From contig NDFF03000043.1 in assembly GCA_002150815.3 (NCBI GenBank), positions 310,001-374,000 of the forward strand: a stretch of DNA of 64,000 nucleotides, read 5' to 3'. A program made the translations under genes and the position numbers. The stretch comes from Grammothele lineata (Eukaryota; Basidiomycota; Agaricomycetes; Polyporales; Polyporaceae). Under the pieces are notes generated by a model that saw only the letters and a program-made list of their open reading frames with translations, was not told the origin of the DNA and made no database searches. How positions within the stretch are numbered: the stretch's first letter is position 1; each line of letters opens with the position of its first letter. Positions 43,894 to 54,273 of this stretch are shown here, in pieces.

Positions 43894-45375
43894 CCGATAG
43901 GTTGTGCAGGCATTGTGATCTGTTCAGGTTTACTGACAGAGCCATCGTCGAACTGCCAGTGGTGTAACTATTGAACTCGCTGCCTCGCACATTATATTAC
44001 AGCTATTATATGTCTACCACAAGGGTAACTACATAAATTTCGAATACTATCTATGCCGAGAGCGAACCACTGAACCGTGACGACGTCAGATAGAGCTCAT
44101 GCACGGTACACGGTGTAGTGAACTCCTAAATAATTGAGAGAATTCGAACGTTAACGGCGTTTGCCGAGCTACAGTGCGGCAACCGATGAACAGGCGCTTA
44201 TAGCTTGTGCTCTTTGCTCAGTTGCTTAGCGACACTCTATTCATCGTTCTGCCTCTTGTCGTGAATCCCGAAGCTTAAGGCTCTATATGCTGAGGAAAAT
44301 ACGCAAATTGTACAATGTTGCCAACATCCTGGGTGTAAAGGGACGCCAGTTGTACACTTTCACCGGACATAGCACGCCTTGAGAACTTCTGGGACCTCCG
44401 GGATAGACGTTCGGGACACGAACAGGTGAGAGTGGTGCTATTTCTTACTCAAACTTAGTCTGATTTTCACTCTGGGGCACGCTCGCTGCACAGATGCGCA
44501 GATAAGAGCCTTTCCGGAAGGGCTTTTGTGACTGCTAAAGTCTGTCGAATGGGTGGAGCCTGAGGACACACGCACCGTATGCGTATGGGGAAAAGAAGCA
44601 TGGTGGTCTGGGTGTTGCGATCTGCGTGATGCTCGACGGCTGCTGTATGATGTCTTCTTGTAAGGTTGACTATTCTTCTTCATGATCACCTGGCCTTTCC
44701 GCGCTCATTCCTAGGCTCAAGCACGCGGGTATATGCACGACCTCTGCCATTCAACAATGTGCGGTTCCATGAAGCATATGACGTCGCGGGCTCGGTGCAC
44801 TCGCCGAGCTCGCGTCGCGTCTTCGACGATGAACTCCGAGGCCTATCACGCTGTCATTCAGGCTGTGAAATCTGCAGACGCTACACACGTGTTCTCGACG
44901 TTCCACGCGGGGCACATCCCCTTGAATCTAGGCGACGCGATACCCCGTGCGAGCGTTCCTTCAAGACAACGTACATGTGAGTGACTTTAGGCGATGAAGA
45001 TCGACACTCGGTTCTCCCCATCCTAGTCAAGCTGCTCACAACTCGAAGCGAAGCGGGCCGCCGACGCCGGCCTCGGTCACGAACGCGTTCGACCTTGATT
45101 CGACCTCGCCTGCAGCTCTGTTCAGCGGTTCACGGGCTCACTCACGGGGCATTCCAACTCGTCTTCGATGTCGTTCGCGCGATGCCGTTGGTCCGACGAC
45201 ACCAGCGCTCGGTCTCTCCTCCGAGCATCATCCCATAAGGTTTGGTTCCGCGAAGTGGTATATAGCATCGAGCATCATATGCAGTCTCAAACGTCGAGTA
45301 CAGCCTCGAACCTCTCGCTCCGTGCTATGTAAACCTCAGCAAGCCCGTCACCTACCGGATATATATATATACGCG
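43894..45375. other. Intergenic with possible gene remnant
   Basis: About 1.5 kb. From 44829 a plus-strand frame starting ATGAACTCCGAG encodes a plausible peptide (SEAYHAVIQAVKSADATHVF, then a HAGHIPLNLGDAIP segment) and ends at a GTGAGT-like site at about 44979. A second coding-like stretch (NAFDLDSTSPAALFSG) follows around 45079-45130 in another frame. No complete splice model was found and no family recognised, so this is a weak gene or pseudogene candidate. An (AT)n run at 45360-45371 lies just before the next start codon. Confidence 0.3.
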
Positions 45376-47305
45376 ATGTTTTCGAGGTTCGGCGTCGGCG
45401 CTTTCGTGGTCACTTTGGTGTCACTGGTGCGCCTTGCAGTGGCTCTGCAGCCCGTGTGGGCACAATGTACGTGTCCCATTTCTATAATGTTGCCAGATGC
45501 TGATGTCGGTGTCTCGTATAGGTGGTGGCATCGGATGGGCAGGTGGGACGACCTGCGAGTCTGGGTAAGTGCGTTCATTATCACTCCCGTCGCTCTTCTT
45601 CCTAACTCCGAGCGATTCTCGACACCAGGGCCGTCTGTACGAAACAGAATGATGGTGAGACCCGTGCTCTGGATCCACGCGACGTCATGCTGACCTTTCT
45701 CCCGTCGTTGCAAGGGTACAGCCAGTGCCTTCCCAGCTCCGCTCTCTTGAGCACTACCGTCCGCGCTACTTCGAGGAATGTACTAGACGGGGTCAGCGAT
45801 GCAAACTTTTGGTTCAGCTTGTAAGCGTGTCCTATGTGTTTGCGTACATTTTCAACCGCCACTGACGTGTAGCCATTAGCGGTGATTCCTACACAGCGAC
45901 AGGTTTCTCGACCACCGGTGCGATTCCCGCCCCAGGGAACCCTCTGGGCAACCCCGCGTACCCCGTACGTACGGTATTCTTGTTCCTTCTTTGCAGGCCT
46001 GCCTTCCTCGCTATGCTTTCGTTCTCACTCTGTTCCGTCGCCTCTTCAGGGCCAGACTGCCGCCGGCGGGTCCAACTGGATCGACGTCCTCACGACAAAG
46101 TACAACAAGTCGCTTCTGCTCACCTACAACTACGCATACAGCGGTGCAACGATCGACCAATCCGTAGAGCCGCCCATCGTGTCCACGATTCCATCCGTCA
46201 AGGACCAGGTCGGCGAATTCTTAGGTCAAGCGGCCGACAAGCCCGCCACGGCGCCCTGGACGGCGGAGAACGCGATGTTCTCGGTGTGGGTTGGGATCAA
46301 TGATATTGGGATGACGTATGATCAGGATGGGAATAGGACCGCGTGAGTATATCACTTGTTAGGGGAAATGGGTGATGAGTAAAGTGCGCGAATACTGATC
46401 GTCTCCTTCAATGCAATCCATAGATTCAATACTGAGCTCATCGACGCCTACTTCACACAGGTCCAGAGACTTGTGAGTACTCGCGTTCTACCATCGCTCG
46501 TGTGCTTGTTTACGCACCGCTAACATATCCCTCGGGATCTGTCCCGCAGTAGTGCGCATATCCTCGTGCATTAAAAGTCAATAGCCTAAGAGACTGATTG
46601 AGTTGAGCACAGCGAAACCGGCGCACGTAACTTCCTCTTCATCAACGTCCCGCCAGTTGACCGCTCGCCGCGGGTACGTTTAGTCTTCAAATCGGTTTCG
46701 CGGGCGTATCATTAGCTCATATTCTGTTTCTTCTTCGATGACTGGAATCGCAGATGCTCGCGAACGGCGCCAGCGCGGACGCGCTCGAGAAGGGCATCAT
46801 CGAGGACTATAACAGCCAACTGGCCGCACGCATCGCAGCGTTTGAGTCTGGGAACGATGGGGTACGTGATCACCTCACTGACTGCATGTATTCCTCGGCC
46901 TCATAGGCGCCGCCTTCCGCTCGCTCTCAGGTGACGACTTGGCAGTGGGACTCACACAGCGTGTTCGAGACGATCCTCGACAATCCGACTGAGTTTGGCT
47001 TCTCGGACGCGACGTCGTATGGCGGGGCGAACGACTTCTGGGGGTGCGTCAAGTATCCATTCCCCGCTATTCTTCCCGTGGAAGGAGAGACTGACGCGAT
47101 CTCGAAATGTCTGGACACCTCTTCTTCCACACTCGATATGCATATGCAGGAACGACTACCATCCCGGAAGTGCGTCTCCACTTTCTCCACCACGTCACAT
47201 GAGAGCGAACATGTTCACTGAATCTGTTCGTATCTCACAACAGGCGCAGCACATGACATCTTCGGACAGGATATCGCGAACCTGTTGAATGGTACCATCT
47301 GGTAG
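45376..47305 (+). CDS. CBM1-linked CE16 acetylesterase (SGNH hydrolase)
   Basis: Twelve exons: 45376-45466, 45522-45564, 45629-45654, 45715-45820, 45880-45964, 46050-46342, 46424-46472, 46608-46673, 46754-46861, 46931-47043, 47150-47169 and 47244-47305, about 353 residues. A signal peptide (VGAFVVTLVSLVRLAVA) precedes a cellulose-binding CBM1 (PVWAQCGGIGWAGGTTC, then CTKQNDGYSQCLPS) spread over four exons. A Ser/Thr linker leads to a CE16-type SGNH domain with block I FGDSYTATGF, block II YNYAYSGAT, block III VWVGINDIG and block V NDYHPGSAAH (catalytic Asp and His). It would deacetylate xylan-derived oligosaccharides outside the cell. The acceptor before exon 8 is the weak point: the only in-frame choice is a GAG, while the good CAG six bases later shifts the frame. 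This may be a real oddity or an inactivating change. Confidence 0.8.
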
Positions 47306-48167
47306 ACTGTATAGTCAGCGGAGGAATCTGGAATGCACTGGGATCGACGGAATCGCGCGATCGGAATGGTCCAAGAGTTAGGGAGCGGGGCGATCACGAA
47401 GGGAAGTAGATTGTTATACTGTGTACAATACTGTCACATACCGACAAAGGGACGGCGATTCGTCCGCCGTGCCCCAAGACATAACACCGTCTGCTACGTC
47501 TTCTGCCTCCGCACGCCCGCCCAAGGTCTGGCACGGCTACTAGGCCTACGACCCTTGTCTCGCGTCAGGCTCCGCGCAGGTACTGCATAACTCCATGCCG
47601 CTCATGTACTGGAGATAGAGATACCATGTCTTGAAGCTGGCGCCTTCAAGAGCGACTTTATGGCGTAGTCTGACCCGCTCCTTCGTCTAGATTTCCGTGG
47701 TACCGTCTAGGTACTGGGTCTCGGAGTTGCACTATTATTGGAGAGACATGAATCGTGTTGAATATACAAAGAGACCAGGATGTATTTGTAGAAGTCTCGA
47801 ATCGACAGAAGCGTACACACGCTAGATGGGGGATCTTGGGTATGGAGACGTTGGCGTGGCTGGGGTGAGTTCAAGACCTAAACGATTGTCCATGAGAAGG
47901 CAGGAGGACGGTCTTGAGCGGCGAGGTAGCGGGTGGTAGTGGAGGGAGATAAGAGGACATCGACGACGATGGCGAGGACGAGGACGAGGACGATGAGGAC
48001 AACGGGGACAGCAGGAAAGTGGCGTTCCCAGCCCCGGCCCGCGAGAGCGTCTGTAGAAATCTGTGACGCGCCCGTCCTCCAGCTGGACTCTCGCTTGCTC
48101 TCCCATCTGTCCTCTTCGCCGCCCCCTCGCTGTCTTCCTCTCGGACCTCCCGCTCCCCGGCTTCACC
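47306..48167. other. Intergenic; promoter of TIM50
   Basis: About 860 bp. Near 47940-48010 lies a purine-rich GACGAGGACGAGGACGAGGAC-type repeat. No gene was supported on either strand. Confidence 0.45.
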
Positions 48168-49990
48168 ATGCTCCGCGTCGCCCTCAGAAACGCTGCAGTG
48201 CGGAATGCTGCCTACCAGCCAGCGCGTGGCCTCGCCTCCAAGCCCCCTCCCAAAAAGCGAGCCCCGGCCACTTCGCCGCCGTCCCAGCAGCCCCAGACCG
48301 AGGCGAGCACCGGTCCTGCGGCCACAGAGGCTCAAGAGCAGGCCACGTTCAGCAAGTCGTCGGTGCCTAGTCTCGATTTCTCGCCCGGAGAGGAGGACGC
48401 GAGGCAGGAGCGGACCGGGGCACGGTCTTCGAGGGACTCGCTCTCGAGCATTGAGCGGAGGCGGCGGTTCCTCGGCCGCATTTCATCTGCGATGATGCTG
48501 GTGGGCGCGGGTGCTGCGACGTGGTACATGGGCCGGGAATGGGAGGACGACGAGCTGCAGGGGAAGAAGATGGTGCGCTTCTGACTCCCGCTGCCTCTGC
48601 ACGGTAACGCACTGCGCGCTGGAACTGACTTCATCTCAGACGCGCGACGAGGCCACTCAGAACCGCTGGGAGAGGACCAAGTCGAGGCTTACGGGTCTTT
48701 TTGATGTGAGTGTTGGAGTTCTTTGGTTTCTCGCTCTTGGTGCAAACTATCCTCTGCCCGCAGACGTTCACTGAGCCGCTATGGCCCGAGCTCCTCCCTC
48801 CTCCCTTACAAGGCCACATGCACCGGGACTACACCCTCTTGGTTTCCGTCGATGACCTTCTTGTCACGTCGACATGGGATGTATGTTCTTTCGTTGTCTA
48901 TCTTCACCGTCCAACGTACCTAATCTTCTAACAGCGTCAGCATGGATGGCGAACAGCAAAACGACCCGGCGTCGATTACTTTTTGGCATACCTCTCCCAA
49001 TTCTACGAGATCGTGATATTCACTACTCAATACCACTATGCACGTGCTTATTCCTTCTTTTTGCTCGCGTTGGCTAATGATGCGTCTTCGTCTTTTAGAC
49101 TGCTATGCCCGTTCTCGACAAGTTAGACCCTTACCAGTTTTACATCATCCATCGGTTGTTCCGCGACGCTTGTCGCTCAGAGAACGGTCAGCCAGTCAAA
49201 GATCTCAAGTATCTTAACCGCGACCTATCCAAGGTAGTCTTGCTCGACACCCACCCCGAGCATGTTACCCCCAACCCAGAAAACGCAATCATTTTGCCTA
49301 AATGGACTGGCGACGCCAAGGATAGGGGTCTTATATCAATGATACCCTTCCTTGAATGTGAGTCACCCAACCCCCTTGTGCGACCTCCGCCGTTGACACC
49401 ACTCACCGTTCTGACTTGATTGTATAGCGATTGCGATCTTCAAGACGCCCGACGTGCGCCCTGTCGTCAAGGCGTACGAGGGCACGAACATCCCGATCGA
49501 ATTCGCGAAGAAGGAGGCGGAGATGAAGCACAAGCACCTCGAGGAGTGGGAGCATACCCATAAGGGTCTCTCGCGCGGCGGCTGGACGCTCAGCGGCCTC
49601 TTCGGCGGCTCCGAAACGGTAAGTATTCCCCTTGAGCGATCACAACCAAGCACGAACACAGCTAATGCCCCACGCCTCCCCCTACAGCCCTCCGTCGCCT
49701 CCCAGGTGCCGCTCACGTACCTCGAACAGAAGCGACTCGAGGCGCAGCGGCAGTACCTGGAGGAGCAAGAATACCTCCGCCAGAACAAGGAGAATTTCGA
49801 CAGGATGATCAAGGAAGAGCAGGAGGCCCTCGCGAAGCAGATGCCGTCGACGTTCTGGGGCGCTGCGACGGCCATGCTCGGCGGGCCTCCCCAGCCGGGT
49901 GAGCAGCCGGGTGAGGCGGCGGCGCAGGGCCAGAGCGCGAACGCGAGCGCGAGTGCGGCGGTCATGGGTGCGCCTGCGCAGGCGAAGTAG
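48168..49990 (+). CDS. TIM50: Mitochondrial import translocase subunit TIM50
   Basis: Seven exons: 48168-48572, 48640-48705, 48764-48880, 48935-49039, 49099-49357, 49428-49618 and 49688-49990, encoding 481 residues. The N-terminus is a basic presequence ([20 protein letters not shown]), followed by a disordered segment and one inner-membrane helix at about residues 105-121. The intermembrane-space FCP1/NIF-like domain follows: [17 protein letters not shown] (phosphatase motif degenerate, as in Tim50), [53 protein letters not shown] and [12 protein letters not shown] Gln/Glu-rich coiled coil and an Ala/Gly tail end the protein. It receives preproteins at the TIM23 complex. The intron at 49040-49098 begins GC (GCACGT), the only donor that keeps the frame. 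Confidence 0.9.
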
Positions 49991-51584
49991 GGCGGCGAGC
50001 TCTTCGCGCGGAATCTCTAGCTGTTGACACTCGCCGTCGTCGGACCACGCACAACACTCTCCCCCCACTCCCGTAGTAGACGCTAGCTTACACATAATAT
50101 ACTAGTTTGCTCACACAGGTGTAAGGAATCTCGCGCGAGAATCCTTTGGTGTCCGCTCGGCTAGCGTTCGCGCGGGCGTGCTCGCCTCGAGCGCTATGGA
50201 CACTGAGTCCTCTCGTTTAGCGCTGACATATTTCAGACTTTACCGTTCAATACTCAGTGCTAAGTGCACGCGACCAGCAACATCCGCAGGACCCCATCGT
50301 GCGACGAAGACACCGCGGACGAACCCTCGCGCAAGCTGGCGCGCACGTCACCTGGCCAGTCGGGCGAGACGACTGCTCAGGTGAGCGATGCGGATCCTAG
50401 TGGACCGGCGGGCGCGCCAAAACTCGTGCAAACTCTCCAGGTGCGTGCTTAGTTTCGAGGGATGCACGTAACGAAGCCGAACACGTCCTTTTCCAGCGAT
50501 GTGAGATGCCTTCTCTCGCAGAGCGGCCTCGCTCACAGAGGAGGGGGTATTAGCGTCACGTCTTCCCGATGTTCCTGTCCCTCCTAACTCGTTTGAGCCT
50601 TCCGAAGTTCCGCACGCGGATTGTCCTGACGGGCTGCGCAGGAGAAGCTCGACTCGGAAACCCACCTGAAGAACGACCATTGGCGCAAGGTATCTGCAAC
50701 TCTACAAACGCCTCGAGGAACTCTTATACAGATCGCCACGCACGTCTTCATAGAAATTTATCAACAATCACCAGGCAAAACCTTCCGGGTGGTAGTGTCT
50801 AGGTCAGAGTCCTGACACTTCGGCCTCGTATGACGCTCGCTAACCTCACGCCGTGGGCTAGAGTAAACATACACCATAGTTGGAGGTGGTTGAGCGAATA
50901 TTCCGAAGGGCCTCGAACGAGCGAACTCATCTCTGCGGCACAACAGAGCGTCAAGGCGGTCCCCACGACCGCGTTCCCCAGAGCCCGCGAGGTCGCGCAT
51001 ATGGAGTGTATAGCGGCAACGGCGTGTGTGAGGATCGCGAGGGCGGCGCGAGGGCGCGGGTGCGGGCGGAAAGTGCGCGGGTGCGGGCGCAAGGGGCGCG
51101 TGTGCGGGCGCGGGCGGATGCGAGGGCGCGGGTAGGTGCGCGGTAAAGGTGTATGGGTGCGTACGAGAAGCACTCGGAATTGAAGGTACGCGTGGAAAAC
51201 ATTCTCTTGACAGCGATGATTCTGAATCAGTGCCAACACTTTCAAATGCGGGCGAAACAACTCAGATGATAGCAGAATCACTTGACGGCCGCCGCGTGGC
51301 ATTCAGGCTGGTTTGCATGAATTGGGACTCACTGGTGGGGCCGAAGCGATTTAGAATGGGAACAAAAGCGTAGTTCTTGCTGGGATTCAGCGCGCAGCAG
51401 GATGCGAGACGCGAGAGATACCTCTCCGCCATTTAATGCCGACTCATTGTTTCGCTGGTCACTGTCAGGGGTCTACGATCCACATTTAATCCTCTCAGGA
51501 CTTCTGCGCACATCGTTATGTTCATTTGTCTCTCCAATTCGCGGAACACATGCTCTCCACCCCCGCCTTGAGTCACTCTTAAGG
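49991..51584. other. Gene-poor; fragments and GC-rich repeats
   Basis: A 24-bp imperfect palindrome with a perfect TCTCGCGCGAGA core lies at 50123-50146. Around 50200-50700, coding-like pieces (DEDTADEPSRKLARTSPGQS; EEGVLASRLPDVPVPPNSF; then LRRRSSTRKPT before a stop) look like parts of a spliced or decayed gene. Arg/Ser-rich RRSxRxxKP motifs are also common in retroelement polyproteins. From about 51030 to 51135 the DNA is a degenerate GCGGGTGCGGGC repeat. No complete gene model was found. Confidence 0.35.
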
Positions 51585-52217
51585 CTACGACGAAGCGCGG
51601 CGAGGCCTGCGCCCCGCGGAAACCGAGTCTACTACTGCCATATCATACAGAGCATTAACCTGCTCAGCTTGTACGCCAAAAAATCCAGCGTAGGCTTCGA
51701 TGACGTCGGGCGTCGGTGCCATGCGACCACCCAATATCGCCATGTGTGCCTTAAACGTCTCTGAAAGGATCATGACCATGAGCTATGTGAGGGTCCGGGC
51801 CCTGCCACGCGACGCACCTATGATCACGGCATTCAGCCGCATATGCATTGCCGCGAACTCGCTCGCGAAGGTCACATCTGCGTCGACGTTGGGGCCGGAG
51901 GAACCGTAGACTCGAAGTACGGCGTCCGCCGCCACCCGTGCCACGACGAGGACGCCCTCGGGCCCATGCGCGAGCGGCAGTCCGGGAGTGATCGCGACGT
52001 CCGGCCCGGGGAACTTCTTGTCCTTTTTCGAGCACCAGCTGAGGTGCTTTTTGTCCGTATACCACGCAACACTACCTCCGAAGATAGCCCGGATACACCC
52101 AAGGGCGTGTTTTTTCTCCACGGAGGAGGGCTTAGTGCCCGTCCGGGCGGCGTGGTTGTACAACGCTACCATTTCCGGATGAGCGGCCCGGGTGGCAGTG
52201 CAGCTGGGAGAGGACAC
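51585..52217 (-). CDS. Hypothetical protein, uncertain two-exon model
   Basis: A minus-strand frame from 52217 to about 51800 encodes a peptide with Lys/His-rich and Cys/Trp-containing parts (AIFGGSVAWYTDKKHLSWCS, then VVARVAADAVLRVYGSSG). A second frame (about 51779-51585) encodes MILSETFKAHMAILGGRMAP and then DVIEAYAGFFGVQAEQVNAL. A CATAG acceptor at the start of the second frame supports splicing, but the matching donor would be a weak GTGATC. No family was recognised. It may be a fast-evolving orphan or a decayed gene in the repeat-like island. Confidence 0.3.
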
Positions 52218-52299
52218 TCACCATTACGGATTCTAGCACCCTCAGCGGGCATCACGCACCGTGTCACCATTGGAGTCAAAGGAGGGGAGGGTACGGATT

Positions 52300-52870
52300 T
52301 TGGAGGGAGGCTTTACTGTGCTGTCCAGGGCATCTCTATCCTTGTATTTATCTTGATAAAATACATGCTGGGCTGTTCACTCACTGTGCCAACCCTGCTT
52401 TCGAAGTTCCACTGGTACTAGCTTTTTATTACATTGTGTTCTGTGGATTGAGTCACCGCTGTTCGCTTAATTCGCTTATAAGCGAAACTTAATTGCCTGG
52501 AATAAGCTCAAGACCTTCACTGTGGAGCAACATGAGCTTGAAGGTGTGGGAAGCACTTTAGGCTTCTTAGAAGGTCAGCTGTGATTGGAAGAATATAATT
52601 TCATTTACAGTCTTTAGTGGAAGTATATAAGACCAGGCTTGATAGCCCCCATTCTTCCAAGAGGAGCCTCGGAAGCTGTGAAGTAGTACTTTTTCTTCGG
52701 GATTAGAAGAAAGAGTCCTACTTCATAGGACCTTCTTCTCTTCTCCTTTCAGGCTAATATCTTGGAATATATTCTTATGTTGGATGATGTTATGTTCAGA
52801 GGTCTCATAGTATAGGCTATGGTTTTATATATGCATGTATTTAAAGCATTGGCTCTGGGGAGCAGGCAGA
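52300..52870. repeat. AT-rich, LTR-like segment
   Basis: This stretch is clearly less GC-rich than the window. It contains a perfect 16-bp palindrome (TTCGCTTATAAGCGAA, 52471-52486) with a direct copy of its left half just before it, a TATATAAG box at about 52625-52632, and a long hairpin (separate entry). Promoter-like TATA, low GC and lack of coding frames are typical of a solo LTR or a non-autonomous element. Terminal TG/CA ends and a target-site duplication were not found by eye. Confidence 0.35.
52680..52724. repeat. 19-bp-arm hairpin
   Basis: Arms 52680-52698 and 52706-52724 pair with 17 of 19 matches around a 7-nt loop (GGGATTA). It lies about 50 bp downstream of the TATATAAG box, so it would be near the 5' end of any transcript started there. 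It may be an element terminus or an RNA structure. Confidence 0.6.
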
Positions 52871-54273
52871 CATAGGGCATTCATAGATGAGGGGCGAAAG
52901 CCTGTCCGAGCAGTTACCAGGCCTCCCACAAAATGCCCTGCACCTGCCTGCACCACTGGCATACAAAGGCGCCGGGGGGTTATCCACGGTCCGTTTGCAG
53001 GGGCATCGCATCGGTTGCGCCAGCAATATTGACCGCGGCGGAGTGCGCGCGGCGGCGTCACGGTAGCGCCTTCCGCCGGTGCGCCGCTGGGCTCCGAGTT
53101 CGCGAACTGCGAACGCGAGTTGCTGAATCAGGTAAAATTGGTATTCCGCGCAGCGCGCGGGGTTGGCCAATTCTCCAGGGCAGGCGTATGGCGCTGTAGA
53201 AGCTCGCGAAGGCCGCGATTGATTTGAGTTCGAGTCGAAGAAACGCGAGCCCTGCACGCCCCTCGCGGCAAAGAGACTCGCCGCGCCATCGAGCGGGATG
53301 CGCACGGAGTCCGCCGAGACGGCCCGCAGGTACTCGCGGACGTAAGTGAACCTGAAGGCAAAACTCGTCTCGCGCCGCGCGCGGACGCGTGTGTGGTAGG
53401 CAATGCTGCGTGCCCTCCGCGAACCTCCGCCCTCGGCGGAATCACTCCGAGGACCGCCGCGCGCCGAGAGCTTCTAGTGTCCACCTGCTCACGGCGAGGG
53501 CGCGGGCGATGCGCGTGAAGTGCGCGTTGTGGAATCTTTGTGGACTTCGTCGGACGGAGGCGTCATCGCGCGCGACGCGCGAAGGAATGCTGTGCGTACT
53601 CGGAGTGCGTGCATTGTGCATACAGGACGAGGTTCGCGGAACCCGAGCGCGGTGACGCCGCGCGCGATGAATGACGTCCTCCGAGTCCGTGTTCAGAGCA
53701 CTGCCGCCGGTCAGAGACTCAGTCCGATTCACACCATCTGGTTTCGTATGACATCTGGGGTACTTTCATGGCCGACTGTTCCTTTGGTGGGCTCGAGCCT
53801 CGGAGCCTCGGAGTTTGGCTGTTCAAGTTCACGGAATCACGAAATGCTGGTATGGCAATGTGCAGCAAGGCTCAAGCACCCTGGGGACCAAGGAGATCAT
53901 CAATTCTTCAACGAGCTCTCGTACCAGCAAGGGCCATCACGTATGTAGACAGCCGCTTGCAAGACGGTGCGCACAGCAAGCCTCCCGGCAACATTGCCGG
54001 AGAGACAGGTTACGCAGATAAGACGACGACGACGACGACGACGACGCCCCCGCTAACATCAATGTACGAAGTTTAACCATAGCGCTGGATGCGCGCGGAC
54101 AGACGATATCATTTACACGATTACGAGGCAAACAACCAAAACAAGGCGCGCCGGTTGCACGACGCGCCTCAACGCGCCACAGGGGCCGTTGAGGGCCGCG
54201 CACGCAAATTCTATCCACCATCTACTTTACTCTACCGTACCCACTCTCGAGTCTCGACCTACACACCACGCGC
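52871..54273. other. GC-rich, no confident gene; (GAC)n microsatellite
   Basis: Long overlapping open frames on both strands (52841-53484 minus, 53389-53948 plus) show high-GC shadow character and no recognisable domain. A (GAC)8 microsatellite occupies 54022-54046. The right end holds the 3' UTR of INO1. Confidence 0.4.

Noticed and set aside
52841..53484. Overlapping minus-strand frames
   Set aside because: No recognisable domain and the frames conflict; treated as noncoding GC-rich DNA.
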